From NCBI GenBank assembly GCA_965652545.1, contig CBFGWV010000042.1, positions 1 through 23,729 of the forward strand: DNA of 23,729 nt. The letters run 5' to 3'. A program made the position numbers and the translations under genes. Below, piece after piece: positions 7,363 through 15,564 of this stretch. The notes below the pieces were generated by a model. It was given only the letters and a program-made list of their open reading frames with translations, was not told the DNA's origin and did not search any database. Within the stretch, counting starts at the first letter, position 1. Each line of letters opens with the position of its first letter. The DNA is from CBFGWV01 sp965652545 (lineage in GTDB: Bacteria > Pseudomonadota > Gammaproteobacteria > Competibacterales > Competibacteraceae).

Positions 7363-8142
7363 TCAGCCCACTGTCAACCACAGCAGTCGATAGCCGTGAT
7401 CGCGCATCTCCTTGGCTGCCTTGAGCTGGCTGCGCACGCGATCGTAGACGTCGTTCTGGCGCGGGTACAGGACACTCGCCATGGCGCTGACGGTCGCACC
7501 CGCGGCGTCGGCATCCAGCAGGCGCAGGTACATAGGCAACATGTCCCGCCGCGGCTTGGATTCGGTCACCTCCACGCCCTCCTGGGCGAGGGACCACTGG
7601 CGCGCCATCAAGGCCTCGCGAATGCGCCGCAACTGCGGCTCGATGGGCACGCGGCAGTCGAACTTGGCCCAGGCATCCCAGGCGGCGTCCATCGCCAGGA
7701 CGGCGCGATCATCCCCCAGGTGGCGGTTGCCGCCGCCGTAGACGACGACGTTGACTTCGTTGAGAAAGACCAGTGCATCCGGAGCCTGAGCCAACGAGGG
7801 ATCGACGATGCACTCGACCCCGAAGTCTGCGCCCAGGGCGTCCTCGATAGGCGTGGACGACCACTGCGTGCGGCCGAGAAAGTGCATGCGCGATTCGTAC
7901 TGCTCGAGGCTCTCCCCGTCCAGGGCGGGCGGATCGTAGCGTGCGATGCGCCCGATCGGCGCATGTCGGGGCAAGGCCCCGCGCCTGGCCGCATCGAGCA
8001 GATCATGACGCAGCCCGGCATGGGCCTCGCGATAGCGCGGGTTGCGTCGCAAAAACTGCCAGGCCCAGCCCCGCCCATCGAGATCGTCGGGCCGGGGATA
8101 TGACCCCGCGACCTGCCAGTCGGGCATTCCCCTCGGTGTCAT
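7363..8142 (-). CDS. DUF6499 / DUF2285 domain protein (ICE-type transcriptional regulator-like)
   Basis: This 259-residue protein starts with a DUF6499-like segment, DWQVAGSYPRPDDLDGRGWA followed by WQFLRRNPRYR (residues 8-38). It ends with a DUF2285-like segment: LRLLDADAAGATVSAMASVL, then RSQLKAAKEMRDHGYRLLWL (about 195-257). In the family these two domains occur together in proteins encoded on integrative conjugative elements and plasmids, mainly of alphaproteobacteria, where they are presumed DNA-binding. The ATG at 8142 follows GGGGAG and AAGGA. No integrase, relaxase or conjugation genes occur in this window, so it is either a relic of such an element or a domesticated copy. The reading frame is intact. 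Confidence 0.78.
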   Translation of the reverse strand: MTPRGMPDWQVAGSYPRPDDLDGRGWAWQFLRRNPRYREAHAGLRHDLLDAARRGALPRHAPIGRIARYDPPALDGESLEQYESRMHFLGRTQWSSTPIEDALGADFGVECIVDPSLAQAPDALVFLNEVNVVVYGGGNRHLGDDRAVLAMDAAWDAWAKFDCRVPIEPQLRRIREALMARQWSLAQEGVEVTESKPRRDMLPMYLRLLDADAAGATVSAMASVLYPRQNDVYDRVRSQLKAAKEMRDHGYRLLWLTVG

Positions 8143-8173
8143 TCCTTGTCTCCCCCAAGAACCCGGCCATACG

Positions 8174-8218
8174 CGACAGCGCCGGCACGGCAGATGGTAG
8201 CCGCGGCCGGCGCTGTCG
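8174..8218. terminator. Strong GC hairpin between PLDc_N and DUF2285 genes
   Basis: CGACAGCGCCGGC (8174-8186) and GCCGGCGCTGTCG (8206-8218) form a perfect 13-bp stem. A small inner stem, CGGC/GCCG, lies inside the 19-base loop. It starts 22 bp after the stop of the minus-strand PLDc_N gene and ends 32 bp before the next minus-strand start codon, the usual place for a terminator. There is no T-run after it on the minus strand, so a read-through or attenuator role is also possible. Confidence 0.6.
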
Positions 8219-8240
8219 GTTGCAACAAATTGTTAACGGG

Positions 8241-8417
8241 CTATTTGGGGCCGAACAGCAGCCACAGGATCAGGCCGAGAATCGGCAGCAGGACGATGAC
8301 CACGACCCAGATGACCTTGGTGCCTGTCCCCGCGGAGCTCTGGACGATCTTGATGATGGCCCAGATGTCCAGGATGAGGATGATAAGGCCGAAAATACCG
8401 CCGACTTCGATTCCCAT
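8241..8417 (-). CDS. Small PLDc_N-type membrane protein (58 aa)
   Basis: Reading from the ATG at 8417 gives a 58-residue, two-helix membrane protein. Helix one is about residues 5-24 (GGIFGLIILILDIWAIIKIV) and helix two about 34-56, with the closing LLPILGLILWLLFGPK typical of the PLDc_N domain that normally forms the N-terminus of ClsA-type cardiolipin synthases. The start is supported by AAGGAG nine to ten bases upstream. It follows the cardiolipin-synthase-like gene by only 14 bp and is presumably co-transcribed. Stand-alone PLDc_N proteins are known in many bacteria but their role is undefined. Here it may supply the membrane module missing from its neighbour (inference). Confidence 0.85.
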   Translation of the reverse strand: MGIEVGGIFGLIILILDIWAIIKIVQSSAGTGTKVIWVVVIVLLPILGLILWLLFGPK

Positions 8418-8431
8418 TTGTCATTCTCCTT

Positions 8432-9766
8432 TCAGATCCAGTACTCGAATACCCGGGCGCCGGTTTCCTTCAAACGCTGCCACAGTCCGCGCTCGCCCCA
8501 CTGATCCAAGGTGATCTCGCGGCTGCGCTCGAGGTCTTTCTCGAACTGGGCCTCCAGTTTGCGTGCGAACGGCTCGCCGTAGACGATTACATTGACCTCG
8601 TCGTTGTGCAGAAAGCTGCGGTTGTCGAGGTTGCTCGAACCGACTGTGGACCAGCGGCTGTCGATGACTGCCGTCTTGGCATGCAGCATGGTGGTTTCGG
8701 TTTCGAAGATTCTCACCCCCGACTCCAGCAGCTCGCCATAGGTGGACCGCGACGCGTTCAGGACGATCTCCACATCGGTGAATCCCGGCACCAGCACCCG
8801 CACATCCACCCCGCGCTGCGCCGCCGCCTGCAACTGTTCGATGAAAACCGACCCGGGTACGAAGTAGGCCTGTGTAATCCAGATTCGTTCCCGTGCACGG
8901 TTCATGGCATCGATGTAGACCGAGTAAATGGGCGACACCTCGGCATTGCCGCCCTCGGCGGCGACCACGGCCACGAGGTGATCCCCGGCGGGCTCGGGCA
9001 CGATGATCTGGTCATCCACCGAGCCGACGAGCACGCCGCCAGCCTCCAGCCAGTTCTCGAAGAACACCCGCTCCAGCCCAGCCACGGCCGGGCCTTTGAC
9101 CACGACATGCGTATCGCGCCAGCCCTCGGCGGCCATGTTGGGTGTGACGACCTCATCCGAGGTGCTGGAGTAGTTGTCGGAGATGTTGATGCCGCCGGTG
9201 AAGGCGATGCTGTGATCGATGATCAGCAGTTTGCGGTGATCGCGCGTGTTGGCCGCGAACGGGTTGCCACCTTCGGCCGGGTCGATGGGGTTGAACACCG
9301 CCACCTGGATACCGGCCTTGCGCATGTCCTCGAACACTGTCTTGCCCGTCTCCAGGCTGCCGACCGCATCGTAGAGCACACGGACGGCCACGCCGGCGCG
9401 GGCGCGGCGCTTGAGCTCGTCGGCAAACTCGAGGCCCACGCTGCCGTCTTCGAAAATGTACGTCTCCAGGTTGATCGACTCACGCGCCGCGGCGATGGCC
9501 TCGAGCATGCGCTCGTAGGTTTGCGGTCCATCGACCAGCGGTTCGACGGCGTTGTGCTGGTAGACCGGCAACCGGCGGTCCGATTCCGCCATTTCCACCA
9601 GGCGGCGGAAGGCGTACTGCGCCTCGTCGGTGTCCACCATGGCGATGGTCATGGGCTGCGCATCGGCGCCGCTCTCGGGCTGTGCAGTCGTCGCGCAGCC
9701 GGCGGCGACCAGCATCCACACGCCCATCGGGGCCAGCATCAGGACAGTCTGCTTCTTGTTTTGCAT
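8432..9766 (-). CDS. Cardiolipin synthase-like phospholipase D lipoprotein
   Basis: This protein of 444 residues has two complete HKD motifs: His177-Lys179-Asp184 in HRKLLIIDHSIAFTGGIN and His362-Lys364-Asp369 in LHAKTAVIDSRWSTVGSSN. This is the two-domain layout of bacterial cardiolipin synthases, which join two phosphatidylglycerols, or PG and PE, via a phosphatidyl-enzyme intermediate. Instead of the usual N-terminal PLDc_N helices it carries a signal peptide with lipobox VAAGC24, so it is predicted to be a lipid-anchored envelope protein outside the cytoplasm. The ATG at 9766 has AGGA five bases upstream; an ATG at 9772 is an alternative. The frame extends further upstream, but that part overlaps the divergent promoter region and the DUF3574 gene and is rejected. 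Phospholipase or nuclease activity is the alternative. Confidence 0.88.
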   Translation of the reverse strand: MQNKKQTVLMLAPMGVWMLVAAGCATTAQPESGADAQPMTIAMVDTDEAQYAFRRLVEMAESDRRLPVYQHNAVEPLVDGPQTYERMLEAIAAARESINLETYIFEDGSVGLEFADELKRRARAGVAVRVLYDAVGSLETGKTVFEDMRKAGIQVAVFNPIDPAEGGNPFAANTRDHRKLLIIDHSIAFTGGINISDNYSSTSDEVVTPNMAAEGWRDTHVVVKGPAVAGLERVFFENWLEAGGVLVGSVDDQIIVPEPAGDHLVAVVAAEGGNAEVSPIYSVYIDAMNRARERIWITQAYFVPGSVFIEQLQAAAQRGVDVRVLVPGFTDVEIVLNASRSTYGELLESGVRIFETETTMLHAKTAVIDSRWSTVGSSNLDNRSFLHNDEVNVIVYGEPFARKLEAQFEKDLERSREITLDQWGERGLWQRLKETGARVFEYWI

Positions 9767-9866
9767 CAGCATCCTGCGACCTTTTTCTTGTACCCGTCCG
9801 ACAAGCGGTTCGACGCCGAAAATGCGAATCGGTGCCAAACGGATTCGATGCGCTAAGGTAAGAAGC
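9767..9866. promoter_or_regulatory. Divergent promoter region, cls-like gene / DUF3574 gene
   Basis: This 100-bp gap separates two divergently transcribed lipoprotein genes and must contain both promoters. It is AT-richer than the flanking coding sequence. I cannot identify -35/-10 pairs or an operator with confidence. The AAGG for the plus-strand gene lies at about 9855-9858. Confidence 0.4.
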
Positions 9867-10313
9867 ATGACCGAGACCCGCCCACCCACTCCGAGTCGCG
9901 CCCGTGCCGGCATGCTTTCCGCCGTGCTGGTGACGGCGCTGTTGGCCAGCTGTGCACAAGTGAACTTCCCGGTTGCGGCAGACCCGACAACCGAGGCCGC
10001 CGTCCTCGACCGGCTGTATTTCGGGCGCAACATCGGCGATACCGGGCAGGTCTCGGACGCGGATTGGCGCGCCTTTCTGGCCGAGATCGTCACCCCGCGC
10101 TTCCCCGCCGGCCTGACCGCATGGCCGGCGCAGGGGCAGTGGCGGGGCGAGTCCGGGGTGATCGCCCACGAGGACAGCTTTGTGCTGGAGCTGCTGCACC
10201 CCGGCGGCGCCGACGACGAGGCCGCGATCGAGGAGATCGCCGAGGCTTATAAACGACGATTCGACCAGGAAGCGGTTCTGCGGATTCGCAGCCCGGTCCG
10301 GGCGAGCTTCTAG
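9867..10313 (+). CDS. DUF3574 family lipoprotein
   Basis: This 148-residue protein matches DUF3574: LYFGRNIGDTGQVSDADWRA, FLAEIVTPRFPAGLTAW and the GQWRGES segment (about residues 50-98). A signal peptide with a lipobox-like LLASC (Cys at about residue 29) precedes the domain, predicting lipid attachment. The function of DUF3574 is not known. The ATG at 9867 follows AAGG and fits the lipoprotein signal; a much longer in-frame extension upstream runs antisense into the cls-like gene and is discarded. The gene converges with the exchanger gene, with only 4 bp between stop codons, leaving no room for a separate terminator. Confidence 0.85.
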   Translation: MTETRPPTPSRARAGMLSAVLVTALLASCAQVNFPVAADPTTEAAVLDRLYFGRNIGDTGQVSDADWRAFLAEIVTPRFPAGLTAWPAQGQWRGESGVIAHEDSFVLELLHPGGADDEAAIEEIAEAYKRRFDQEAVLRIRSPVRASF

Positions 10314-10317
10314 CGGG

Positions 10318-11292
10318 TCACCCTCCCCCGATCACCGAATACACCAGATAGCCGGTGTAGCCCAGATACACCGCCAGCAATGTACCGCCTTCGATACGGT
10401 TGATTCGCCCCGGACCGGTGAAACCGTAGCTCATTACGAACAACGCGACCGTCAATCCGGCCATCACCGCCCAGTCGCGATAGAGCACGGCCGGTTCCAC
10501 CGCCAGCGGGTGGATGGCCGCGGCGATACCGACCACCGCCAGCGTATTGAACAGGTTGGAACCCAGGACATTACCCAGGGCGAGGTCGTGCTCGCCCTTG
10601 CGCGTGGCGGCGACGGCCGAAGCCAGTTCGGGCAGCGAGGTACCGACGGCCACGATGGTCAGACCGATGATCAGGTCACTGACGCCCAGCCCCTGGGCAA
10701 TGGACACCGCGCCCCAGACCAGGATGCGCGAGCTGACGACCAGCAGCACCAGGCCGATGACCAACCAGATCACGGCCGCTCGCAATGGCATGGGATGGGC
10801 GGGCAACCCTTCGCCGAAATGGTCATCCGCAGCGCCGGCGCCCTTGCGGAAACCTTGCACGATGGACCAGACCATCACCCCGGCGAAGACCAGCAGAAGC
10901 ACCAGTGCGTCCAGGCGCGAGAGCTCACCGTCCCACAACTGGGCGGCGGCCAGCACGGTGATGACCGCCAGGATGGGGAGTTCCTTGCGCACCACCTGCG
11001 AGTGCACGGCGATCGGGCTGATCACCGCGACCAGCCCGAGGATGAGGGCGATATTGGTGATGTTCGAGCCATACGCATTGCCCAGCGCAAGCCCGGGGTT
11101 GCCGGCGGAGGCGGCCAGCGCTGAGACGACCATCTCCGGTGCCGAGGTACCGAAGCCGATGACCACCATCCCAATCAACAACGGCGGCATGCCCGCATGG
11201 GCGGCGGTAGCCGCCGCCCCGTCAACGAAGCGGTCGGCGCTCCACACCAGCAGGGCCAGCCCCGCGACAATCGCCAGTATCGACAGAATCAT
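10318..11292 (-). CDS. YrbG-type Ca2+/Na+ (or cation/H+) exchanger
   Basis: This 324-residue membrane protein has two CaCA-superfamily alpha repeats in opposite halves. The first carries GFGTSAPEMVVS (residues 47-58) and GNAYGSNITNIALILG; the second carries VGTSLPELASA and GNVLGSNLFNTLAVVG. The Glu in each TSxPE motif is the ion-binding residue of the family. About ten transmembrane helices with a short charged loop after helix five (GFRKGAGAADDHFGEGLPAH) fit the YrbG subfamily. Likely function is exchange of Ca2+ for Na+ or H+ across the inner membrane. The ATG at 11292 has AGGGG at good spacing. It diverges from the hybrid kinase gene across 261 bp, with no evident functional tie. Confidence 0.92.
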   Translation of the reverse strand: MILSILAIVAGLALLVWSADRFVDGAAATAAHAGMPPLLIGMVVIGFGTSAPEMVVSALAASAGNPGLALGNAYGSNITNIALILGLVAVISPIAVHSQVVRKELPILAVITVLAAAQLWDGELSRLDALVLLLVFAGVMVWSIVQGFRKGAGAADDHFGEGLPAHPMPLRAAVIWLVIGLVLLVVSSRILVWGAVSIAQGLGVSDLIIGLTIVAVGTSLPELASAVAATRKGEHDLALGNVLGSNLFNTLAVVGIAAAIHPLAVEPAVLYRDWAVMAGLTVALFVMSYGFTGPGRINRIEGGTLLAVYLGYTGYLVYSVIGGG

Positions 11293-11361
11293 TCGTTCCC
11301 CTCGCGCATTTGTGGCTACCGACGGCCGCGCATCTTAATGCTCATCGACCGCTCATGCAGT

Positions 11362-11378
11362 TGTGACAATTCGTCACA
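11362..11378. promoter_or_regulatory. TGTGAC-N5-GTCACA palindrome in the divergent intergenic region
   Basis: TGTGACAATTCGTCACA is a perfect dyad about 70 bp upstream of the exchanger start and 176 bp upstream of the kinase start. It resembles a CRP-type site (TGTGA-N6-TCACA) but has a seven-base spacer, so the factor is uncertain. A further CTGTCAC follows at 11379-11385. Confidence 0.4.
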
Positions 11379-11418
11379 CTGTCACCCGCTATTCGTCGCT
11401 CCGCCGGTACTACTATCC

Positions 11419-11433
11419 CTATGTCGGACATAG
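11419..11433. promoter_or_regulatory. CTATGTC-G-GACATAG palindrome
   Basis: A perfect 7-bp inverted repeat with a one-base centre sits in the same intergenic region, about 120 bp upstream of the hybrid kinase start. It could be a repressor or activator site for the kinase gene. No factor can be named. Confidence 0.35.
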
Positions 11434-11553
11434 ACGGAGCGAGCACGAAGCGGTTCCGCGCCGACACTCACAGTCGATACCCGCGCTGCTCACGCGGCTG
11501 CGCGCAGGTTTTGCCATATGAATCGCCTGGCATGACGCACCACAGGGCCGCAT

Positions 11554-13848
11554 ATGATCGAGCAACAGCGTCAGGCACTGTCCGAATCAGAGGTCGGTTA
11601 CCGGCAGTTGTTCGAGGCACACCCCAACCCCATGTGGATCTACGACCTGGAAACCCTGCGCTTCCTGGCCGTGAACAATGCCGCTGTAAGCCACTATGGG
11701 TTCTCGCGCGCGGAGTTTCTGCGCATGACCCTGGCGGACATCCGGCCCGAGGAAGACGTGCCGGACCTGCTCGAAAGCATCACCCGTATCAGCGATGGCC
11801 TGGACCCTGGAGGCGTGTGGCGGCACCGCTGCAAGGACGGCCGCATCGTCTTTGCCGAGGTGTGCTCGCACACCATCTACTTCGACGACCGCCGCGCCGA
11901 AGTGGTGCTGGCCCGGGACGTCAGCGACCGACAGCACGACCGCGAGGCGATACGCCTCGGCGAAGAGCGCTTCATCTACGCCGCCAAGGCCAGCACCGAT
12001 GCCATCTGGGACTGGGACCTGGTGGCCGACACCGTGTGGCGCAGCGACGGTACGCGGGCGTTGTTCCGCATGCCAGATGTGCCGATCAGCTCGTCGGTGG
12101 ACTTCTGGGTCAGCCGCATCCACCCCGAGGACCGGACACGCGTATTGCAGGCGTTCAACGCCGTCATTGACGGACACAGCGACAATGTCACCGTGGAGTA
12201 CCGTGTCAATCGCGATGACGGCACCCTGGGCTATGTGCTCGATCGCGGTTTCATCATGCGCGACGACAACGGCAAGCCGGTGCGCATCGTCGGCGGGATG
12301 ACCGATCTCTCGGCCGTCAAAGAGGCCGATGCCCGTATCCGCGAGCAGGCCTCGTTCATCGACAAAGCGCACGATGCCATCATCGTGCGCGGGTTGGATC
12401 ACCGCGTGCGTTTCTGGAACAAAAGCGCCGAGCGTCTGTATGGCTGGACGGATGGCGAGGCCGCCGGGCGCGACCTGGGCGAGCTGATCTACGCCAGCGC
12501 GGACGAATTCGCTAAAGTGACGGGCAAGGTGCTGGCCAGCGGCGAGTGGAGCGGCCAAGTCGCCCAGCACGACAAAGACGGGCGGGCGCTGATCGTCGAG
12601 GACCACGGCACGCTGATCCGCAACGAGCGCGGCGAGGCAACCGCCATTCTGTCGATCAACACCGACATCACCCGCCGTGTCGCGCTGGAGAAGCAGCTCC
12701 ACCAAACCCAGCGCCTGGATGCCATCGGGCATCTCACCGGCGGGGTGGCCCACGATTTCAACAACCTGCTGACGGTCATCCTCGGCAATGCGGAGTTCCT
12801 GTCCGAAGAACTCGCCGATAACGACGATCTATTGCCGATGGCGCAAATGACCGTCGCGGCCGCCCAGCGCGGTGCCGACCTCACGCGCCGCCTGCTGGCC
12901 TTTGCCGGCCGCCAATCCCTGGAGCCGAAAGTCGTCGATGCCAACCAGCTTATCGACGGTATGAGCGGCCTGCTGCGGCGCACGCTGGGCGAGCACATCG
13001 ACATCACCGTGCATGCCGCCAACGGGCTTTGGCAGACACTGGCCGACCCCTCGCAGTTGGAGAGTGCTCTGCTCAACCTCTGCATCAACGCCCGCGACGC
13101 GATGAGCGCCGGCGGCCGTCTGACCATCGAGACGGCAAACGTGGTGTTGGAAGCCGACCCCGCGGGCGGCGCATCATCCACCGCCTCACTGCCAGGCGGC
13201 CGCTACGTGATGATCGCCGTATCCGATACCGGCAGCGGCATCAGCCCCGAGAACATCAGCCGTATCTTCGACCCCTTTTTCACCACCAAAGAGGTCGGCA
13301 AGGGCACAGGACTCGGGCTGAGCATGGTGTACGGCTTCGTCAAACAGTCCCAGGGCGACATCAAGGTGTACTCCGAGCGGGGCCACGGCACGACCATGAA
13401 GATGTTCCTGCCCAGTGCCGAGGGTGTCGCGGAACCGGACGACGAGGACGCCGACTCCCTGGCCGACTTCGGGGGCTGCGAAACGGTACTGCTGGTCGAA
13501 GACGACGAGTTGGTCCGCAACCACGCCGACAACCTGCTGTCGGCGTTGGGGTACCGCGTCATACCGGTCGCCGATGGCCCGGCGGCGCTGGAGACGATCC
13601 GCCACAGCGGCACGGTCGATTTGCTGTTCACTGACATGGTGATGCCCGGAGGCATGAGCGGGCGCGAGCTGGCCGATGCCGCGCGTGCCCTGCAACCGGG
13701 GCTGCGCCTGTTGTTCACCTCCGGCTATGCCGAGAACGCCGTCAATCACCAAGCCCGCATCGAACGCGGCGAGTTCATTCTGAGCAAGCCCTACCGGCGC
13801 ATCGAGCTGGCGCGCAAAGTGCGCGCCGCGCTTTCGGCCGGCGGCTGA
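11554..13848 (+). CDS. Hybrid sensor histidine kinase, PAS x3 - HisKA - HATPase - REC
   Basis: This 764-residue protein is predicted cytoplasmic, with no transmembrane segment. Three PAS-type modules cover about residues 15-125, 135-260 and 265-385. The H-box is HLTGGVAHDFNNLLTVILGN with His400, followed by an N-box (LNLCINARDAM), G-boxes (SDTGSGI, GKGTGLGLSMVYG) and a C-terminal receiver with Asp694 (FTDMVMPGG) and Lys745. It should autophosphorylate and relay phosphate to its own receiver, but no phosphotransfer protein or DNA-binding regulator is encoded nearby. The ATG at 11554 has AGGG about eight bases upstream. The TRAP genes begin 166 bp downstream on the same strand, so the kinase may respond to or control that substrate (inference). 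Confidence 0.92.
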   Translation: MIEQQRQALSESEVGYRQLFEAHPNPMWIYDLETLRFLAVNNAAVSHYGFSRAEFLRMTLADIRPEEDVPDLLESITRISDGLDPGGVWRHRCKDGRIVFAEVCSHTIYFDDRRAEVVLARDVSDRQHDREAIRLGEERFIYAAKASTDAIWDWDLVADTVWRSDGTRALFRMPDVPISSSVDFWVSRIHPEDRTRVLQAFNAVIDGHSDNVTVEYRVNRDDGTLGYVLDRGFIMRDDNGKPVRIVGGMTDLSAVKEADARIREQASFIDKAHDAIIVRGLDHRVRFWNKSAERLYGWTDGEAAGRDLGELIYASADEFAKVTGKVLASGEWSGQVAQHDKDGRALIVEDHGTLIRNERGEATAILSINTDITRRVALEKQLHQTQRLDAIGHLTGGVAHDFNNLLTVILGNAEFLSEELADNDDLLPMAQMTVAAAQRGADLTRRLLAFAGRQSLEPKVVDANQLIDGMSGLLRRTLGEHIDITVHAANGLWQTLADPSQLESALLNLCINARDAMSAGGRLTIETANVVLEADPAGGASSTASLPGGRYVMIAVSDTGSGISPENISRIFDPFFTTKEVGKGTGLGLSMVYGFVKQSQGDIKVYSERGHGTTMKMFLPSAEGVAEPDDEDADSLADFGGCETVLLVEDDELVRNHADNLLSALGYRVIPVADGPAALETIRHSGTVDLLFTDMVMPGGMSGRELADAARALQPGLRLLFTSGYAENAVNHQARIERGEFILSKPYRRIELARKVRAALSAGG

Positions 13849-14014
13849 ATTCCCCCTTACCGTTCTCCGCGTTGCAGTCCGCCAGTCCTTCGACCATCAT
13901 CACTTGGTTCAATACACCAACGAATGGACGGCCGAGTCGGGCGTGCACGGTACCCCTTGCCTGCGCAGTGCTCCTGGGACCGCCCGCGACTGCCGGAAAC
14001 CTGGAGACAACACC

Positions 14015-15004
14015 GTGACACGACTGACAAGCAGCCTGCTCGCACTCGCCCTGGCCGTCGCCGGCGGCACCGCCCACGCCGCCGACCCGGTGGTGTTCCG
14101 CATCAGCCATCAGCTTCCGCCGGCGCACCATATCGCCAAGCTCGTGGACCAGTTCGCCGCCGATGTAGAAGCGCGCACCGACAATGCCGTGGACGTTCAG
14201 GTACTGGGCGCCAACCAGGCCTACGCCCCGGACCAGAACCACCCGGCGGTGGCCCGTGGTCAGGTCGAGGGCGCCATTTCGGTGAACTTCCAATGGGGCA
14301 ACACCATCCCCGAGCTCAATGTGGTGACCATCCCCTATTACTTCACCGACTTGGGGAAAATCGAGCGCTTCCCCGGATCCGACGCCGCCGGCCTGCTGGA
14401 GGCCAAGCTGCTCGAGCGCGGCGTGCGCAACATCGCCTGGTTCTACACCACGCGGCAGTCGATCTTCACCTCTGGACACAAGCCGCTGGTCACGCTGGAT
14501 GACTTCCAGGGCACCAAGATCCGCGGCCTGAACAAACTGGTCGACGCGGGCCTTGCCGCCGCCGGTGCCGCACCCGCGGCCATGCCCGGGTCCGAGGTCT
14601 ACCAGGCCTTGCAGACCGGTGTCATCGACGCCGGGCTGACCGACGTGTCCGCCGCCTACAGCCGCAAGTACTTCGAGGTGCAGGACTACGGCACCGTAGC
14701 GCCCTTCTTCACCGTGTACTTTCACCTGTACGTGAACCCGCAGTGGTGGGACGGGCTGCCGGACGATGTGCGCACTGCCATCGCCGAGGCCGCCGCCCAG
14801 GCCGAGCAGGATGCCATTCCCCTGACCGAGACCACCGCGGAAGAGGCCATCGAGCAACTGCGCGCCGAGGGCATGCAGATCCACATCCAAAGCCCTGAAG
14901 AGGTCGAGACCTTCCGCGCCGTCATGCAGCCACCGGTGATGGAGGCCTTTAAAGCCTCTTCACCCGATGCGCAGGCAGTGATCGACGCGGTCGAGGCGCT
15001 TTGA
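14015..15004 (+). CDS. dctP: TRAP transporter substrate-binding protein (DctP family)
   Basis: This 329-residue periplasmic protein begins with a signal peptide (residues 1-22, cleavage after AHA). It shows the DctP-family layout: FRISHQLPPAHHIAKLVDQF at 28-47 and the conserved carboxylate-binding Arg170 in FQGTKIRGLNK. It captures a substrate, usually an organic acid, in the periplasm and delivers it to DctQM. The start is GTG at 14015, preceded by GGAG eight bases upstream; the frame is open to 13904 but only the GTG leaves a proper signal peptide. The 3' end overlaps the dctQ start by four bases (TTGA). The carboxylate specificity cannot be read from the sequence. Confidence 0.93.
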   Translation: MTRLTSSLLALALAVAGGTAHAADPVVFRISHQLPPAHHIAKLVDQFAADVEARTDNAVDVQVLGANQAYAPDQNHPAVARGQVEGAISVNFQWGNTIPELNVVTIPYYFTDLGKIERFPGSDAAGLLEAKLLERGVRNIAWFYTTRQSIFTSGHKPLVTLDDFQGTKIRGLNKLVDAGLAAAGAAPAAMPGSEVYQALQTGVIDAGLTDVSAAYSRKYFEVQDYGTVAPFFTVYFHLYVNPQWWDGLPDDVRTAIAEAAAQAEQDAIPLTETTAEEAIEQLRAEGMQIHIQSPEEVETFRAVMQPPVMEAFKASSPDAQAVIDAVEAL

Positions 15005-15564
15005 GACCTGCCGTGCGGTCGGTGATCACCGTCGCCGACCGCCTCGTCGGCTTGCTTTGCACCCTGGGCCTGGCCGTGTCGGCCGCTGGCCTGCTGGTGT
15101 GCTTTGCGCTGGTGGCCTACTCAGTGGGCATGCGCTACTTCGCAGGTCAGCCCATCCCCTGGGTGGACGAACTGGTCGGTTACCTGCTGGTGGGCATCGT
15201 CATGCTGGCGGCGGCCGATGCCCTGCGCCGCGGCGAGCACATCTGCGTGGACCTGGTCACCGAGCGCCTGGGGCCGCGCGGGCGCACGCTGACCGCGGCC
15301 GCCGGACAGGCTGCCGTGCTGGTGGTGGGGCTCGCCTTGCTCATCAGCGGCTGGGACACGGTGATGTTCACCCGCATGCTGGGCATCGTCTCCACCGGCT
15401 ACCTGTCCATCCCCATGCACCTGCCGCAACTGCTCGTCCCCATTGGCGGCGGTCTTCTCGCGCTGGCCGCCCTGGGCGGCTTGCTGCGCATGGCCGTGGG
15501 CCAGCCGCCATTTGTCGAGACACCGGCGCACGCCACGACACCGCCGGCGGCGGAGGTGGAATGA
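15001..15564 (+). CDS. dctQ: TRAP transporter small membrane subunit (DctQ family)
   Basis: This protein of about 187 residues has four transmembrane segments (about 12-37, 50-72, 96-118, 135-165) and the DctQ features PIPWVDELVGYLLVGIVMLA and RRGEHICVDLVTERL. It forms the integral membrane complex with DctM. The best start is TTG at 15001, overlapping the dctP stop as TTGA, with GAGG just upstream; GTG codons at 15013 and 15022 are alternatives that shorten it by a few residues. Its stop overlaps the dctM start by four bases (ATGA), so the three genes are tightly coupled. Confidence 0.9.
   Translation: MRPAVRSVITVADRLVGLLCTLGLAVSAAGLLVCFALVAYSVGMRYFAGQPIPWVDELVGYLLVGIVMLAAADALRRGEHICVDLVTERLGPRGRTLTAAAGQAAVLVVGLALLISGWDTVMFTRMLGIVSTGYLSIPMHLPQLLVPIGGGLLALAALGGLLRMAVGQPPFVETPAHATTPPAAEVE

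Noticed and set aside
8432..10093. Long N-terminal extension of the cardiolipin-synthase-like protein
   Set aside because: It would cover the divergent promoter region and overlap the DUF3574 gene. The lipoprotein signal at 9766 gives a natural start.
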